The position numbers were made by a program, and so were the translations under genes. From Chitinophagales bacterium (GTDB taxonomy: Bacteria; Bacteroidota; Bacteroidia; Chitinophagales; JADJOU01): a stretch of DNA of 64,000 bases. Of this stretch, positions 1 through 8,593 are shown in pieces; position 1 is the stretch's first letter, and every line of letters starts with the position of its first letter. The notes under the pieces were generated by a model that saw only the letters and a list, made by a program, of their open reading frames with translations, did no database searches and was not told the DNA's origin. The DNA is taken from contig JAEUUY010000006.1 of assembly GCA_016787225.1 (NCBI GenBank), positions 62,001-126,000 on the forward strand, written 5' to 3'.

Positions 1-657
1 AAAAGGTGAACCAGCGCCTAACCCTTTGCAGTAGGTATTGAAGTTTGAAACACCAGTCTGCTTGCTAGTATCATTGATACTATTAACGGACACATTAATA
101 TTGGTGCCGGGTACTTTGGAGTAATTCTTAAAAGTATCGCTAGGTGCCTGCACGAAAATACCAAAAGCATCAAAACTAGATAAACAGACATATTCAGGAT
201 AATCTTCAGAAGCAAATACATAGTCAATAAATGCCGAATCACCTCGTGGAACAAAATTAAACTGTAAAAAACATAAATCTCGTTGAACGGCTGAGGCACC
301 AGCTAGCGTTGCTATTTGGGCATCTGAAGTAGTGATTCCTAGATTATTACTTGCCAATCGAAACCTATTCGCATTAATACCCGTATCCGCAGTGGTGCTT
401 AAAACACGTCCCGTGCACAGTACAATTCCACTATCTATGGCCAAGCTTAAATTTGGGGTTGGGTTTACATTGACAAAGGTGCCGTTAGCCAAGGTGCTGC
501 AGTTCAAAGTAAAACCACCTGTCACCTGGATTCCTTTCCCAGCCAAAGTATTAGCCAAAGATGTCGACGTTTGATTATCTACTAAAGAAATAGTTTGACT
601 AATGCCGATACTCAAGCGACACATCATAAGAAAGCAGATGATTAATCTTATAAACAT
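1..657 (-). CDS. Choice-of-anchor L domain surface protein (partial, N-terminal part)
   Basis: The gene starts at an ATG whose first base is 657 and reads without a stop through the left edge of the window, so only 219 N-terminal codons are visible. The first 21 or so residues form a signal peptide (MFIRLIICFLMMCRLSIGIS). The mature part carries the hallmark of the choice-of-anchor L domain: an Ala-Ser-Glu-Asp-Tyr-Pro-Glu-Tyr stretch, then a Cys and Phe-Asp-Ala-Phe-Gly-Ile-Phe. In Bacteroidota such domains sit at the N-terminus of large secreted proteins, often exported by T9SS, but the C-terminus that would show the sorting type is outside the window. Function is inferred only as cell-surface or extracellular. 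It is divergent from the threonine dehydrogenase gene. Confidence 0.85.
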   Translation of the reverse strand, partial: MFIRLIICFLMMCRLSIGISQTISLVDNQTSTSLANTLAGKGIQVTGGFTLNCSTLANGTFVNVNPTPNLSLAIDSGIVLCTGRVLSTTADTGINANRFRLASNNLGITTSDAQIATLAGASAVQRDLCFLQFNFVPRGDSAFIDYVFASEDYPEYVCLSSFDAFGIFVQAPSDTFKNYSKVPGTNINVSVNSINDTSKQTGVSNFNTYCKGLGAGSPF

Positions 658-682
658 TAGTAAAACTGATATTCAGCTAACA

Positions 683-690
683 CAAAGATA
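683..690 (-). promoter_or_regulatory. Candidate -7 box for the choice-of-anchor L gene
   Basis: Read on the minus strand this is TATCTTTG, matching the Bacteroidota -7 consensus TAnnTTTG, 26 bases upstream of the ATG at 657. No clear -33 TTG is visible, so the call rests on one box and position. Confidence 0.45.
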
Positions 691-779
691 ATGATAAATT
701 AATGATAAACCATATTTAATTTTCCATAAAAATCTATGCATTAGCCTCTAGAAAAAATATTCAATCGCCTTAAACAACT

Positions 780-787
780 TATATTTG
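780..787 (+). promoter_or_regulatory. Candidate -7 box for the threonine dehydrogenase gene
   Basis: TATATTTG matches TAnnTTTG and ends 16 bases before the ATG at 804, implying a very short leader. A convincing -33 TTG is not seen. The 146-base gap from 658 to 803 holds this box and the divergent one and nothing else recognisable. Confidence 0.5.
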
Positions 788-803
788 TCGTAAATCAATC
801 ATA

Positions 804-1763
804 ATGGGTCAGCAAAATATTCTCGTCATCGGTGCAGGAGGTCAAATAGGAACCGTATTAGTAGAAAAACTAATTCAAGTTTTTGGGATCACAACCGTCT
901 TCGCTACTGATTTAAAAGAGAATGCTGAAAAGGGAATATCTGCACTCGATGTGATGGACAAATCCAGCTTAGAGTCGTTTATAGAAAAGAATAAAATTCA
1001 AGAAATCTATCATTTAGCTGCTATCCTATCTGCTCGCGGAGAACAGAACCCTCAATGGGCTTGGGACATCAATATGGGTGGCTTGTTCAATGTATTGGAG
1101 ACTGCAGTAAAATACAAAGTTGAAAAAGTTTTCTACCCCAGTACGATTGCGGTTTTTGGAAAGCATATTCCATTGGAAAATACTCCCAATCATGTCCCTT
1201 TGGTTCCTGCTACTGTATATGGCATCAGTAAGGTAGCTGGTGAATTGTGGGCCGAGTATTATTTTAATAAATATGGTCTAGATGTAAGATCCGTCAGATA
1301 CCCTGGGGTTATTGGTTATCAATCCTTAGCTGGAGGTGGCACTACAGACTATGCAGTAGATATTTTTCATGCAGAAGCTAAAAACGAAGTCTTTCAATGT
1401 TTTTTATCTGAGCACACGAAGCTGCCAATGATATATATGGAAGACTGTATTAATGCAACTATTGATATTATGAGAGCTCCTATAGAAAATATAAAAATTA
1501 GGACGAGTTATAACTTGGCAGGTATGAGTTTTTCTCCTTTAGAAATAGCGACTGAAATTCAAAAAAGAAATCCAAATTTTAGAATCGAATATAACCCTGA
1601 TTTTCGTCAAGCGATAGCTGCCACTTGGCCTCAAAGTATAGATGACTCAAACGCAAGGAAGGATTGGGGTTGGAAACCTAAATATGACTTAAGCAGTATG
1701 GTCGACATTATGATGACTGAGGTTCGAAAATTGTATCCGAGTCTTAGCAGAGATAGCTCATAA
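804..1763 (+). CDS. L-threonine 3-dehydrogenase, SDR type
   Basis: This 319-residue extended short-chain dehydrogenase has the nucleotide-binding Gly-rich motif GAGGQIG at residues 10-16 and a catalytic Tyr-x-x-x-Lys (Y139, K143). The segment around RYPGVIG followed by GGGTTDYAVDIF is typical of the NAD-dependent SDR-type L-threonine 3-dehydrogenases found in Bacteroidota, and differs from UDP-sugar epimerases. The family oxidises L-threonine to 2-amino-3-ketobutyrate, which is cleaved to glycine and acetyl-CoA by Kbl; no kbl gene is in this window. The gene is monocistronic and its last 20 bases overlap the 3' end of the convergent aroD. A generic NAD-dependent epimerase is the alternative reading. 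Confidence 0.88.
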   Translation: MGQQNILVIGAGGQIGTVLVEKLIQVFGITTVFATDLKENAEKGISALDVMDKSSLESFIEKNKIQEIYHLAAILSARGEQNPQWAWDINMGGLFNVLETAVKYKVEKVFYPSTIAVFGKHIPLENTPNHVPLVPATVYGISKVAGELWAEYYFNKYGLDVRSVRYPGVIGYQSLAGGGTTDYAVDIFHAEAKNEVFQCFLSEHTKLPMIYMEDCINATIDIMRAPIENIKIRTSYNLAGMSFSPLEIATEIQKRNPNFRIEYNPDFRQAIAATWPQSIDDSNARKDWGWKPKYDLSSMVDIMMTEVRKLYPSLSRDSS

Positions 1764-2385
1764 TAGTTTCAAATTCTTTATAGCTAAGCTGCCCTTCAGC
1801 TGTTTTATTGCTACTTTTATGATAAACATAAGCAAATGGAGCTCCGAGGAACATTGAATTAATCCTAGTAAATTTAGCATCTTCACCCATTCCAAAAGCA
1901 ATCAAATCTGATTCTCCTTTATATAAATTCAGCAAATTAATGCAGTCGTCTCGAAAATTGACCTTAGTCGCTATCTTTACAATATCAGCCCCAATTTCCC
2001 TTGATTGACTTATGATTTCCTTTAAGGTATTTAGCGGTGGTGTTTTGTCAAAATCATGGTGAGAAATAATAACCTTGGCTCCATAGGCTTTTGCGAACAA
2101 AATTAAATCTTCTTTCTGCTGTGTGTTTAATGATAACTCTAAATCTATGTATGATGCACCTGCACTAATAGCTTTTTTTAGTTCATCCATTTTTTGAACA
2201 CTAGCGTGGAAACCATCATCTTCCCTATAAGTAGCTATAGTATCTATAGGTAAAGAGAAAATCTCTTGTATATGTTGAGACCTAAATCGGCATACATCCA
2301 ATCTAATTTCGGCAATAGAAAAATTTTCTGCTATAGAAATAGCACGCCGAATATTATTCTCTGTAATAACCACACAAGCTTTCAC
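1744..2385 (-). CDS. aroD: 3-dehydroquinate dehydratase, type I
   Basis: Class I dehydroquinase converts 3-dehydroquinate to 3-dehydroshikimate in the shikimate pathway. The 213-residue protein shows the family markers in order: EIRLD at 26-30, the catalytic His in SHHDF near 109-110, and the Schiff-base Lys in DIVKIATK (K137). It is somewhat shorter than the roughly 250-residue enterobacterial enzyme. The start is GTG. It lies 18 bases behind aroA and ends an aroB-aroA-aroD run, which supports the assignment. The 3' end overlaps the convergent threonine dehydrogenase gene by 20 bases. Confidence 0.9.
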   Translation of the reverse strand: MKACVVITENNIRRAISIAENFSIAEIRLDVCRFRSQHIQEIFSLPIDTIATYREDDGFHASVQKMDELKKAISAGASYIDLELSLNTQQKEDLILFAKAYGAKVIISHHDFDKTPPLNTLKEIISQSREIGADIVKIATKVNFRDDCINLLNLYKGESDLIAFGMGEDAKFTRINSMFLGAPFAYVYHKSSNKTAEGQLSYKEFETIMSYLC

Positions 2386-2403
2386 TTATATCTAAATTTT
2401 ATA

Positions 2404-3678
2404 TTAAAGCTGGCCTCCCAGTTTTTCGAAATCCTGAAAAAAATCTGGATACGATTTTTGGACGGCTTCTATACCTTTCACTTTTCCACCCGTCAAATAG
2501 TATGCCAATATAGAAGCTGCCATGACCATACGATGGTCACCATTGGTTTCAAACTCAATGTCCTTGATAGTTCTAGTGGAAAAATTATTTCTAGAGTTTG
2601 TATTTATAAGCAAGAGGTCTTCTTGAATAGTGTAGGGTATATCTAACAACTCTAACCAATTTACTATACCTTTTAGGCGATTGCTTTCTTTGTGAATCAA
2701 GCGGTTTACGCCCCTCAGTTCACTTTGTCCATTGGAAAAAATAGCCAACACTGCGAGAATGGGTGCTAAATCTGGGGCATGTGTCAAATCACCTGTAAAA
2801 GGTAAATGTTGTTCTGTCTGAATCCTAAGTTTGTCTGATTCCCAACATACCCGAGCTCCATACTTTTTTAGAATATCTAACATGATTCTATCTGCTTGGA
2901 GACTGTTCGGATTCAGCCCACTAATTCGGATATCTCCATTTATAGCGGCAGCAGCCATCCAAAAAGCAGCGGAACTCCAATCTCCCTCTATCCTTATCTC
3001 CGCCTTGGATTTTAATTGAGCTGGATGTATAAGTAAGCTATCTTTTACCCATTCAATTTTACCACCTATCTGGTTTAGAAGATCTACCGTCATATCTATG
3101 TATGGCGTACTCATTAAACCTTGTATAGTCAGCCTCAGTTCATTTTCATGCTTCAAACCTACCAAGTAATATAAAATTCCAGATACGTATTGCGAACTAA
3201 TAGACCCATCGATTATTAAATCAATAGCGCGTTTTGTTCCTTTAAAAGAAATCGGTAGCGTATTTTGATGACTCTGGTAGTCTATGCCTAATTGATTAAA
3301 TACTGAAAAAATTGAATTCATTGGTCTTTGAATAAGGCTGCCAATTCCGGAAATCGTAGTGCTTCCCGAATTTAACATCATGAGACCTAAAAATAATCTT
3401 GCGCACAGGCCTGATTCCTCACAATTTATATGGATATCAGTATCAAAGTCAAATGTATTTTGAATGGAAAGACTATCCCCTCCCTTCTCATTCAGAACTG
3501 CACCACAACTTTTAAGAATTTCCAAGACCGCCAGTTCATCTGCTGATTTACCTAGATGTAAAATATCTAATCTGGGTACTAGAAATGAGGCTGCTAATGC
3601 CCTCTGTCCATAGCTCTTGGATGGTGGAGCCTTTAGTTCGCCAGAGAGTTTTTTTCCTTGTTTTATGATGACATCCAT
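2404..3678 (-). CDS. aroA: 3-phosphoshikimate 1-carboxyvinyltransferase (EPSP synthase)
   Basis: EPSP synthase transfers the enolpyruvyl group from phosphoenolpyruvate to shikimate 3-phosphate. The 424-residue protein has the N-terminal PSKS motif followed by an Arg (APPSKSYGQRALAAS, about residues 17-31) and the C-terminal GDHRMVMAAS motif near residue 382, both substrate-binding elements of the family. Length is normal. The start codon overlaps the last 16 bases of aroB, suggesting translational coupling; aroD follows after 18 bases. Confidence 0.95.
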   Translation of the reverse strand: MDVIIKQGKKLSGELKAPPSKSYGQRALAASFLVPRLDILHLGKSADELAVLEILKSCGAVLNEKGGDSLSIQNTFDFDTDIHINCEESGLCARLFLGLMMLNSGSTTISGIGSLIQRPMNSIFSVFNQLGIDYQSHQNTLPISFKGTKRAIDLIIDGSISSQYVSGILYYLVGLKHENELRLTIQGLMSTPYIDMTVDLLNQIGGKIEWVKDSLLIHPAQLKSKAEIRIEGDWSSAAFWMAAAAINGDIRISGLNPNSLQADRIMLDILKKYGARVCWESDKLRIQTEQHLPFTGDLTHAPDLAPILAVLAIFSNGQSELRGVNRLIHKESNRLKGIVNWLELLDIPYTIQEDLLLINTNSRNNFSTRTIKDIEFETNGDHRMVMAASILAYYLTGGKVKGIEAVQKSYPDFFQDFEKLGGQL

Positions 3679-4724
3679 CCCTCTTGTTCCGCTTTAATGA
3701 TGTAGCTATTAAGTTCTGCCAAAGTTATCATTTCAATCTTCGCCTTGCCAATTTCAGGTATTAAAACAAAGAAAATATTTTCATTCTCACGCTTCTTATC
3801 TGACTTAATTTTATCAAATATGACCTTAGCGGAGAATTTTTCCATACTTGTTGGGAGATTGAATCGCGACAAAACCTCTTTAAGTTTTTGATATAAGGAG
3901 GAATCAAATCCATAGTAGTATTCTGACATTTTAACAGCAAATAGCATTCCTAGTCCTACTGATTTACCATGTGATAGTCCATAACTTGATTCAATCGCAT
4001 GACCTATCGTGTGACCAAAGTTCAAAATTCGTCTTTGATTGCCTTCAAAAGGGTCATCTTCTACTATTGTAGATTTGTGTATAATACAACTATGTATGAT
4101 ATCCTCAAATAATGCCTTGTTTGACAAGATTGATTCTAAATTAAATGCTGTTAATCGTTGAAAAAGACTCCCGTCCATGATCAAACCATACTTAATTATC
4201 TCAGCAAAACCATCTGACATTTCTTCAGAAGGTAGTTTTTGAATAATCTCCGGAAAAAAATAAATACCGCTCGGTTGATAGATGGTACCTATTTGATTTT
4301 TACTTGCTCTGAAATTAATTCCATTTTTACCTCCTATGCTGGCATCAATAAGGCTCAAAAGCGTGCTAGGAACTATAGAAAACGAAACCCCTCTTAGGTA
4401 GACGGATGCAGCATAGCCTACTAAGTCCGATATAGATCCACCACCTATAGCTATTAAATGTCCTTTTCTATCCAGACCACTATTGGCGATCCGATGAATA
4501 AGATCATTAAAAACATTTATACTTTTAATAGCATCTCCCCCGTATATTTCGATGATGTCACTAAATAGAGAACTTGGAATAAACTGTGTAAGCTTTTTAT
4601 CTATTACCAATATTAGCTTGGAATAGCCTTGCTCGGCATTAGCCAATAATTCGTCCCACGAATCAATCTGGGTTATATGGGTATTCGTTTCTTTAATTAC
4701 GGTATAGGAATGAACTCTCTTCAT
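3663..4724 (-). CDS. aroB: 3-dehydroquinate synthase
   Basis: AroB makes 3-dehydroquinate from DAHP using NAD and a divalent metal. The 353-residue product shows the NAD-binding GGGSISDLVGY motif, the DASIGGKNGINF substrate segment, and metal-ligand motifs around FGHTIGHAIE and LSHGKSVGLGM. It starts one base after the stop of the upstream PD-(D/E)XK gene and overlaps aroA by 16 bases, so these genes are very likely co-transcribed. Length is typical. Confidence 0.95.
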   Translation of the reverse strand: MKRVHSYTVIKETNTHITQIDSWDELLANAEQGYSKLILVIDKKLTQFIPSSLFSDIIEIYGGDAIKSINVFNDLIHRIANSGLDRKGHLIAIGGGSISDLVGYAASVYLRGVSFSIVPSTLLSLIDASIGGKNGINFRASKNQIGTIYQPSGIYFFPEIIQKLPSEEMSDGFAEIIKYGLIMDGSLFQRLTAFNLESILSNKALFEDIIHSCIIHKSTIVEDDPFEGNQRRILNFGHTIGHAIESSYGLSHGKSVGLGMLFAVKMSEYYYGFDSSLYQKLKEVLSRFNLPTSMEKFSAKVIFDKIKSDKKRENENIFFVLIPEIGKAKIEMITLAELNSYIIKAEQEGWMSS

Positions 4725-4725
4725 A

Positions 4726-5148
4726 TTAAAATACCGCTAGCTCCAACAATTTATTATCCTGAATACACACCCCCTGATGGAATATTCCATTACTTATAAT
4801 AAAAACTTTTGCCCCTATACTTAAATTATATCTAGAAATTTGTTCCATGACACTTCTATCTAGTTTGTGATTAGGAGCCTTACACTCTATCAGTAAATAT
4901 GGTTTTGCATGGACATCATAAACACAAATATCAAACCGTTTCAATTTATCATTGATATAAAAACTTTTTTCTACAGCTATTTTACTCAATGAATAATTTT
5001 TGTCTTCTGTCAAATAATGCAACCAAAGCTGTCTGACTTCTTCTTCTGGTTTAGCGATAATCCATTTTTTGCGAACAATATCATAAATATATTTTATTTG
5101 ATTCTCCTGCTTCATTCGAATCTTATATTGTCCAAAATTGACTATCAT
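4726..5148 (-). CDS. Small HsdR N-terminal-like (PD-(D/E)XK) protein
   Basis: The 140-residue protein matches the type I restriction enzyme HsdR N-terminal domain family. A nuclease-like core is visible: an Asp in FDICVYD, then Glu and Lys in LLIECKAPNH, consistent with the D...ExK arrangement. The protein ends soon after this domain, so it lacks the helicase part of HsdR, and no HsdM or HsdS gene is nearby. Stand-alone copies of this domain are common in Bacteroidota housekeeping loci and their role is not known to me. Its ATG overlaps the stop of the upstream TPR gene in an ATGA arrangement, and aroB follows after one base, so it sits within an operon of core genes. Confidence 0.8.
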   Translation of the reverse strand: MIVNFGQYKIRMKQENQIKYIYDIVRKKWIIAKPEEEVRQLWLHYLTEDKNYSLSKIAVEKSFYINDKLKRFDICVYDVHAKPYLLIECKAPNHKLDRSVMEQISRYNLSIGAKVFIISNGIFHQGVCIQDNKLLELAVF

Positions 5149-6956
5149 GTTTCATCTTCTAGATTCTCACCTCGCAATTTTCTTAGACGCTTCCTCGCAT
5201 CGGTAGTAAATACGGAATCTTTATATTTAGTGAGTAGTTTCAAATAAGCTTCTTTCGCAGTTTCTGTATTTTTAAAGCTTTCCTCTTCAAGTTTCGCCCA
5301 TTCATATAACGCTCTATCGGCTAGTATAGAAGACGGAAACTTTTCATACAATTCTTTGTAGATTCTAGAGGCAGCGCTATCGTTTTCTACTGTTTTTTCA
5401 AAGTTTGCTTCAATTAATAAGACATCATCAATAAGACCGGAATTTGGGAAAACTTTTTTCAATGAAGCTAGTGTCTTAAATGCCTCTTCGGGTCTATTTT
5501 GATAAAAAAGTAATTCGGCAGACGAAACATCTTTCATGGCCATTTCCTTGGCCTCATCACCTTGATTTTCTTGAATAAATACAGCCAATTGTAAAGCATC
5601 ATTTGCAATTAATTCACTGGTAGAAGATTTCAATATGGATAATAAATCTTCAGCTAATTCATAGTCTCCGTTAAAATAAAAAACTTTAGAATTTTTAAAT
5701 CTTGCTTCTTCACCTAGAGGTCCATCCAGTTCTTCCTTGTCCACCTGACCATAAAGCAGAGAGGCTTCCCAGATATCATTCATCGCTAATTTGATATCTG
5801 CCAGATCTATTTTAGCTCTAGAAATATGTTGCTTAGCCATCATAGGTGTTTCTAGCATTTTCTCTAGTATGCTCATAGCCTGAGGTAAACGTTTGAGATA
5901 CTTCACAGTAAACTCAGCAAATAATAATTGTATATCAGCTGTGTTCTGCGTATAGCCATACTGCTGCAGATAGCTAAGAATTTCACCATGAAGTGTGGCT
6001 AAACTAGCTGAATCACGCAGCCTGTTCTTTTTAATTCTAGCATAATGTGTGAAAATCTTTTTTTCATTCGCTAGTTTGGAAAATCCAGTAGAATTATTTT
6101 TAATCACATAGTCATAGCCATCGATAGCGAGATCAAACTCGTTTTCTCCTGATGCTATCTCTGCGATTTGATATACCTGCATTCCTTGCCCATTCTTGCG
6201 TTTTTCGTAAGACTTAGCTAACACCAATGCTTGTTCATAGTCTTTTACCGTCATAGCCAGTTGCATGGCAAGCTCATTCCATTTATCACTCCCTGGGTCT
6301 GCTCCTAGCTTGGCATACAACTTCTTTTCCATCAGGCGTTGTGCTGATTTACTCGTCATTAGAAAATCTAAGGTAGAGTATAAATACATGTAGTTTTGAT
6401 TATCTAACTCCAATTGACCAAAAGCAAGATTCACAGCATCTTCCATGCGGTCTTGTCTGACATAAATCACTAATAAATTTGACTGAAATGCATCTTTGGA
6501 TTTCGATTTTTTCTGAAATTTGAGAATCAAATCTTCCGCCATTGACCAATTTCGATTCTCCATATATTTCTGTATGAATGAATTGGCCTCGTACTCATTT
6601 TCCCCAATAAGATCATTGATTTGAGTCCATTCTTTTTTAGCTTGAATACTATCGTTAAGCTTCTCATAAGCCAAGCCAAGATTGTACTTAAACGCAAGAT
6701 TTTTATTATTGTTTTTTAGAACTTGCTTACTTAGCTCTGCTGCTTCAGCATATTTTCGGAGTTGAAAATAGGTCTTATATAGATAATCATAAAATTTAGC
6801 AGGTCTAAGTTCAAATTGTTTTTTTAGGAGAAGCTCTGCCTTGTCATATTCTCTTAACTGAAAAAACTGCAAAGCTATACGCTCATCTTCTGCTGTCTGG
6901 GAGAAAATCCTTCCAGCGTGAACCATTAATATTAAAGATAGCCATATTCTTTTCAC
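5145..6956 (-). CDS. Secreted or periplasmic TPR-repeat protein
   Basis: The 603-residue protein starts with a signal peptide (MKRIWLSLILMVHAGRIFSQ) and is made of tandem tetratricopeptide helices along its length, clearest near residues 25-110 (a KAELLLKKQFELRP helix) and again in the C-terminal 150 residues (IYKELYEKFPSSILADRALYEWAKLEE). Such proteins act as scaffolds, and this one is probably periplasmic or envelope-associated. The partner is unknown. It lies 7 bases behind pyrH and overlaps the following small nuclease-fold gene by 4 bases, so it is part of the minus-strand run. Confidence 0.8.
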   Translation of the reverse strand: MKRIWLSLILMVHAGRIFSQTAEDERIALQFFQLREYDKAELLLKKQFELRPAKFYDYLYKTYFQLRKYAEAAELSKQVLKNNNKNLAFKYNLGLAYEKLNDSIQAKKEWTQINDLIGENEYEANSFIQKYMENRNWSMAEDLILKFQKKSKSKDAFQSNLLVIYVRQDRMEDAVNLAFGQLELDNQNYMYLYSTLDFLMTSKSAQRLMEKKLYAKLGADPGSDKWNELAMQLAMTVKDYEQALVLAKSYEKRKNGQGMQVYQIAEIASGENEFDLAIDGYDYVIKNNSTGFSKLANEKKIFTHYARIKKNRLRDSASLATLHGEILSYLQQYGYTQNTADIQLLFAEFTVKYLKRLPQAMSILEKMLETPMMAKQHISRAKIDLADIKLAMNDIWEASLLYGQVDKEELDGPLGEEARFKNSKVFYFNGDYELAEDLLSILKSSTSELIANDALQLAVFIQENQGDEAKEMAMKDVSSAELLFYQNRPEEAFKTLASLKKVFPNSGLIDDVLLIEANFEKTVENDSAASRIYKELYEKFPSSILADRALYEWAKLEEESFKNTETAKEAYLKLLTKYKDSVFTTDARKRLRKLRGENLEDET

Positions 6957-6963
6957 AATAAAA

Positions 6964-7668
6964 TTAACTCACCAAGGTGCCTAAAGACTCCCCTTTTATT
7001 ATCTTAGAGAGGTTACCCGGTCGGTTCATATCAAACACCATAATAGGTTTTCTATTTTCTTCACAGAGTGTAAATGCAGTCAAATCCATAACCTCATATT
7101 TGTTTTCATAAACCTCTTTGAAACTTAGTTTATCAAACTTGGTAGCACTCGGATCTTTGCGAGGATCTGCGGAATAGATGCCATCAACATTGGTGCCTTT
7201 CATGACGATATCAGCATTGATTTCTATAGCTCTAAGTGCCGCAGCCGTATCTGTCGTGAAGTAAGGATTACCGGTTCCCGCACCGAAGATAACGACCCTT
7301 CCTTTTTCCATGTGACGGATAGCACGTCTCTTAATATAGGGTTCCGCTATCTGATCCATACGCACAGCACTTAAGAGACGCGTATATATACCTAAATTTT
7401 CTATAGAACTCTGTAACGCTAATCCATTAATCACGGTAGCTAACATACCCATATGATCACCTTGTACCTTATCGATCCCTATCTCTGCTGCATCCTTTCC
7501 TCTAAATATATTACCCCCACCTATAACTAGCGCTAACTCAACTCCCAAATCTACCACTTCCTTAATATCGTTGGCATATTGAATCAATCGCTGTGGGTCG
7601 TGACCAAAATTTCTATCTCCCATAAGGGCTTCACCACTTAGCTTGAGCAATACTCTTTTGTACATCAT
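6964..7668 (-). CDS. pyrH: Uridylate kinase (UMP kinase)
   Basis: PyrH phosphorylates UMP to UDP, the entry step for UTP and CTP synthesis. The 234-residue protein has the amino-acid-kinase fold signatures KLSGEALMG near the N-terminus, GGGNIFRG in the first third, and the [13 protein letters not shown] segment that binds nucleotide. Length is standard for bacterial UMP kinase. There are two adjacent in-frame Met codons at the start and either could be used. The gene follows the anti-sigma gene by 23 bases. Confidence 0.95.
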   Translation of the reverse strand: MMYKRVLLKLSGEALMGDRNFGHDPQRLIQYANDIKEVVDLGVELALVIGGGNIFRGKDAAEIGIDKVQGDHMGMLATVINGLALQSSIENLGIYTRLLSAVRMDQIAEPYIKRRAIRHMEKGRVVIFGAGTGNPYFTTDTAAALRAIEINADIVMKGTNVDGIYSADPRKDPSATKFDKLSFKEVYENKYEVMDLTAFTLCEENRKPIMVFDMNRPGNLSKIIKGESLGTLVS

Positions 7669-7691
7669 TGATTGTATTATTTTATCTTGTA

Positions 7692-7946
7692 TTAGGATTC
7701 AAAAAAAGAGTTGATTTTATCTTTGATAGAGTCTTTGAGTCTCTGTACATCGCATCGACAAATATAATTGTCCTTGAGTTTTTCACAGATTTTTGTCTTT
7801 AAATCTTGTTCATGACAGATGTACTCTTGACAGTCTCCACATTTATTGATATGATTTACTAACCATATTCTCTTATCCTCAGAGAGCTCATTGTCTATGA
7901 AATACATGACCTGATTTCTAATGTCTTGGCAAGCACTTTCTGTCAT
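7692..7946 (-). CDS. Small zinc-finger anti-sigma factor
   Basis: The 84-residue protein has a His-x3-Cys-x2-Cys motif (HINKCGDC, about residues 32-39) preceded by an acidic helix and an N-terminal Cys, the layout of the zf-HC2 anti-sigma domain that binds group 4 sigma factors. It has no membrane segment, so it would act in the cytoplasm, possibly as a redox-sensitive, ZAS-like regulator; four further Cys lie at 50-66. Position 11 bases downstream of an ECF sigma gene on the same strand makes the pairing very likely. Confidence 0.82.
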   Translation of the reverse strand: MTESACQDIRNQVMYFIDNELSEDKRIWLVNHINKCGDCQEYICHEQDLKTKICEKLKDNYICRCDVQRLKDSIKDKINSFFES

Positions 7947-7957
7947 ACTTAATCCAT

Positions 7958-8581
7958 TTAATTTCGTTTATCTTTATAACCCATTTTACTTCCATAAAGT
8001 TGCAGTTTTGTTTTGAGCATATTTCGCGCTCGAAATAGCCTAGATCGAACAGTACCTATAGGTATCTCTAAAATATCACTCAACTCTTCATAAGTAAAGT
8101 CTTCTAAGTCAGCTAGAATGATAATTTGACGATAATCAGCGGGTAGCCTTTCCAGAGCGGTGGTCACTTCATCTCCCATCATAGATTTAAAGTAATCCGT
8201 GTTATCACGAACTTCTACACTATCTATATCTTGATTTAGACTTTCATCATTAGAATCTCCATCTTTAGTTTCTATGATATTGTCGAAGGAATAATGTGTT
8301 GGCTTGGCCGTCTTCTTTCGATAATCGTTGATAAAACCATTTTTCATGATTTTAAATAACCATGCCTTTTCATTGGTGCCTTCCTGGAAATTATCCATAA
8401 AGCGAAATGCCTTGACAAAGGTATCTTGTACTAGGTCATTGGCATCCTCCTCATCTTTTGTAAGGTAGTAAGCATAATTGTAAAGGGTGCTAAGATGCGG
8501 GAAAAATTTATCGTTGAAATAACCTTCTCTTTCCTTAGGTGTTTTAGCGTTTATCCTATAAAAATCAATCTCTTCTTCCAA
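7958..8581 (-). CDS. ECF-type RNA polymerase sigma factor
   Basis: This 207-residue group 4 sigma-70 family protein has region 2 with the DANDLVQDTFVKAFR helix and AWLFKIMKNGFINDYRK (about residues 46-105). It also has region 4 with LPADYRQIIIL and the DNA-reading helix in ILEIPIGTVRSRLFRAR (about 145-190). It should direct RNA polymerase to a specific regulon, with the next gene as its anti-sigma factor. It begins 12 bases after the stop of the giant T9SS protein gene, so it may be partly read from that gene's promoter. The linker at residues 105-125 is acidic. The regulon cannot be told from the sequence. Confidence 0.92.
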   Translation of the reverse strand: MEEEIDFYRINAKTPKEREGYFNDKFFPHLSTLYNYAYYLTKDEEDANDLVQDTFVKAFRFMDNFQEGTNEKAWLFKIMKNGFINDYRKKTAKPTHYSFDNIIETKDGDSNDESLNQDIDSVEVRDNTDYFKSMMGDEVTTALERLPADYRQIIILADLEDFTYEELSDILEIPIGTVRSRLFRARNMLKTKLQLYGSKMGYKDKRN

Positions 8582-8593
8582 ACGAATTTTTAT

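Noticed and set aside
4726-5148. A type I restriction system
   Set aside because: Only an HsdR N-terminal-like domain is present; no helicase, HsdM or HsdS gene is in the window near it.
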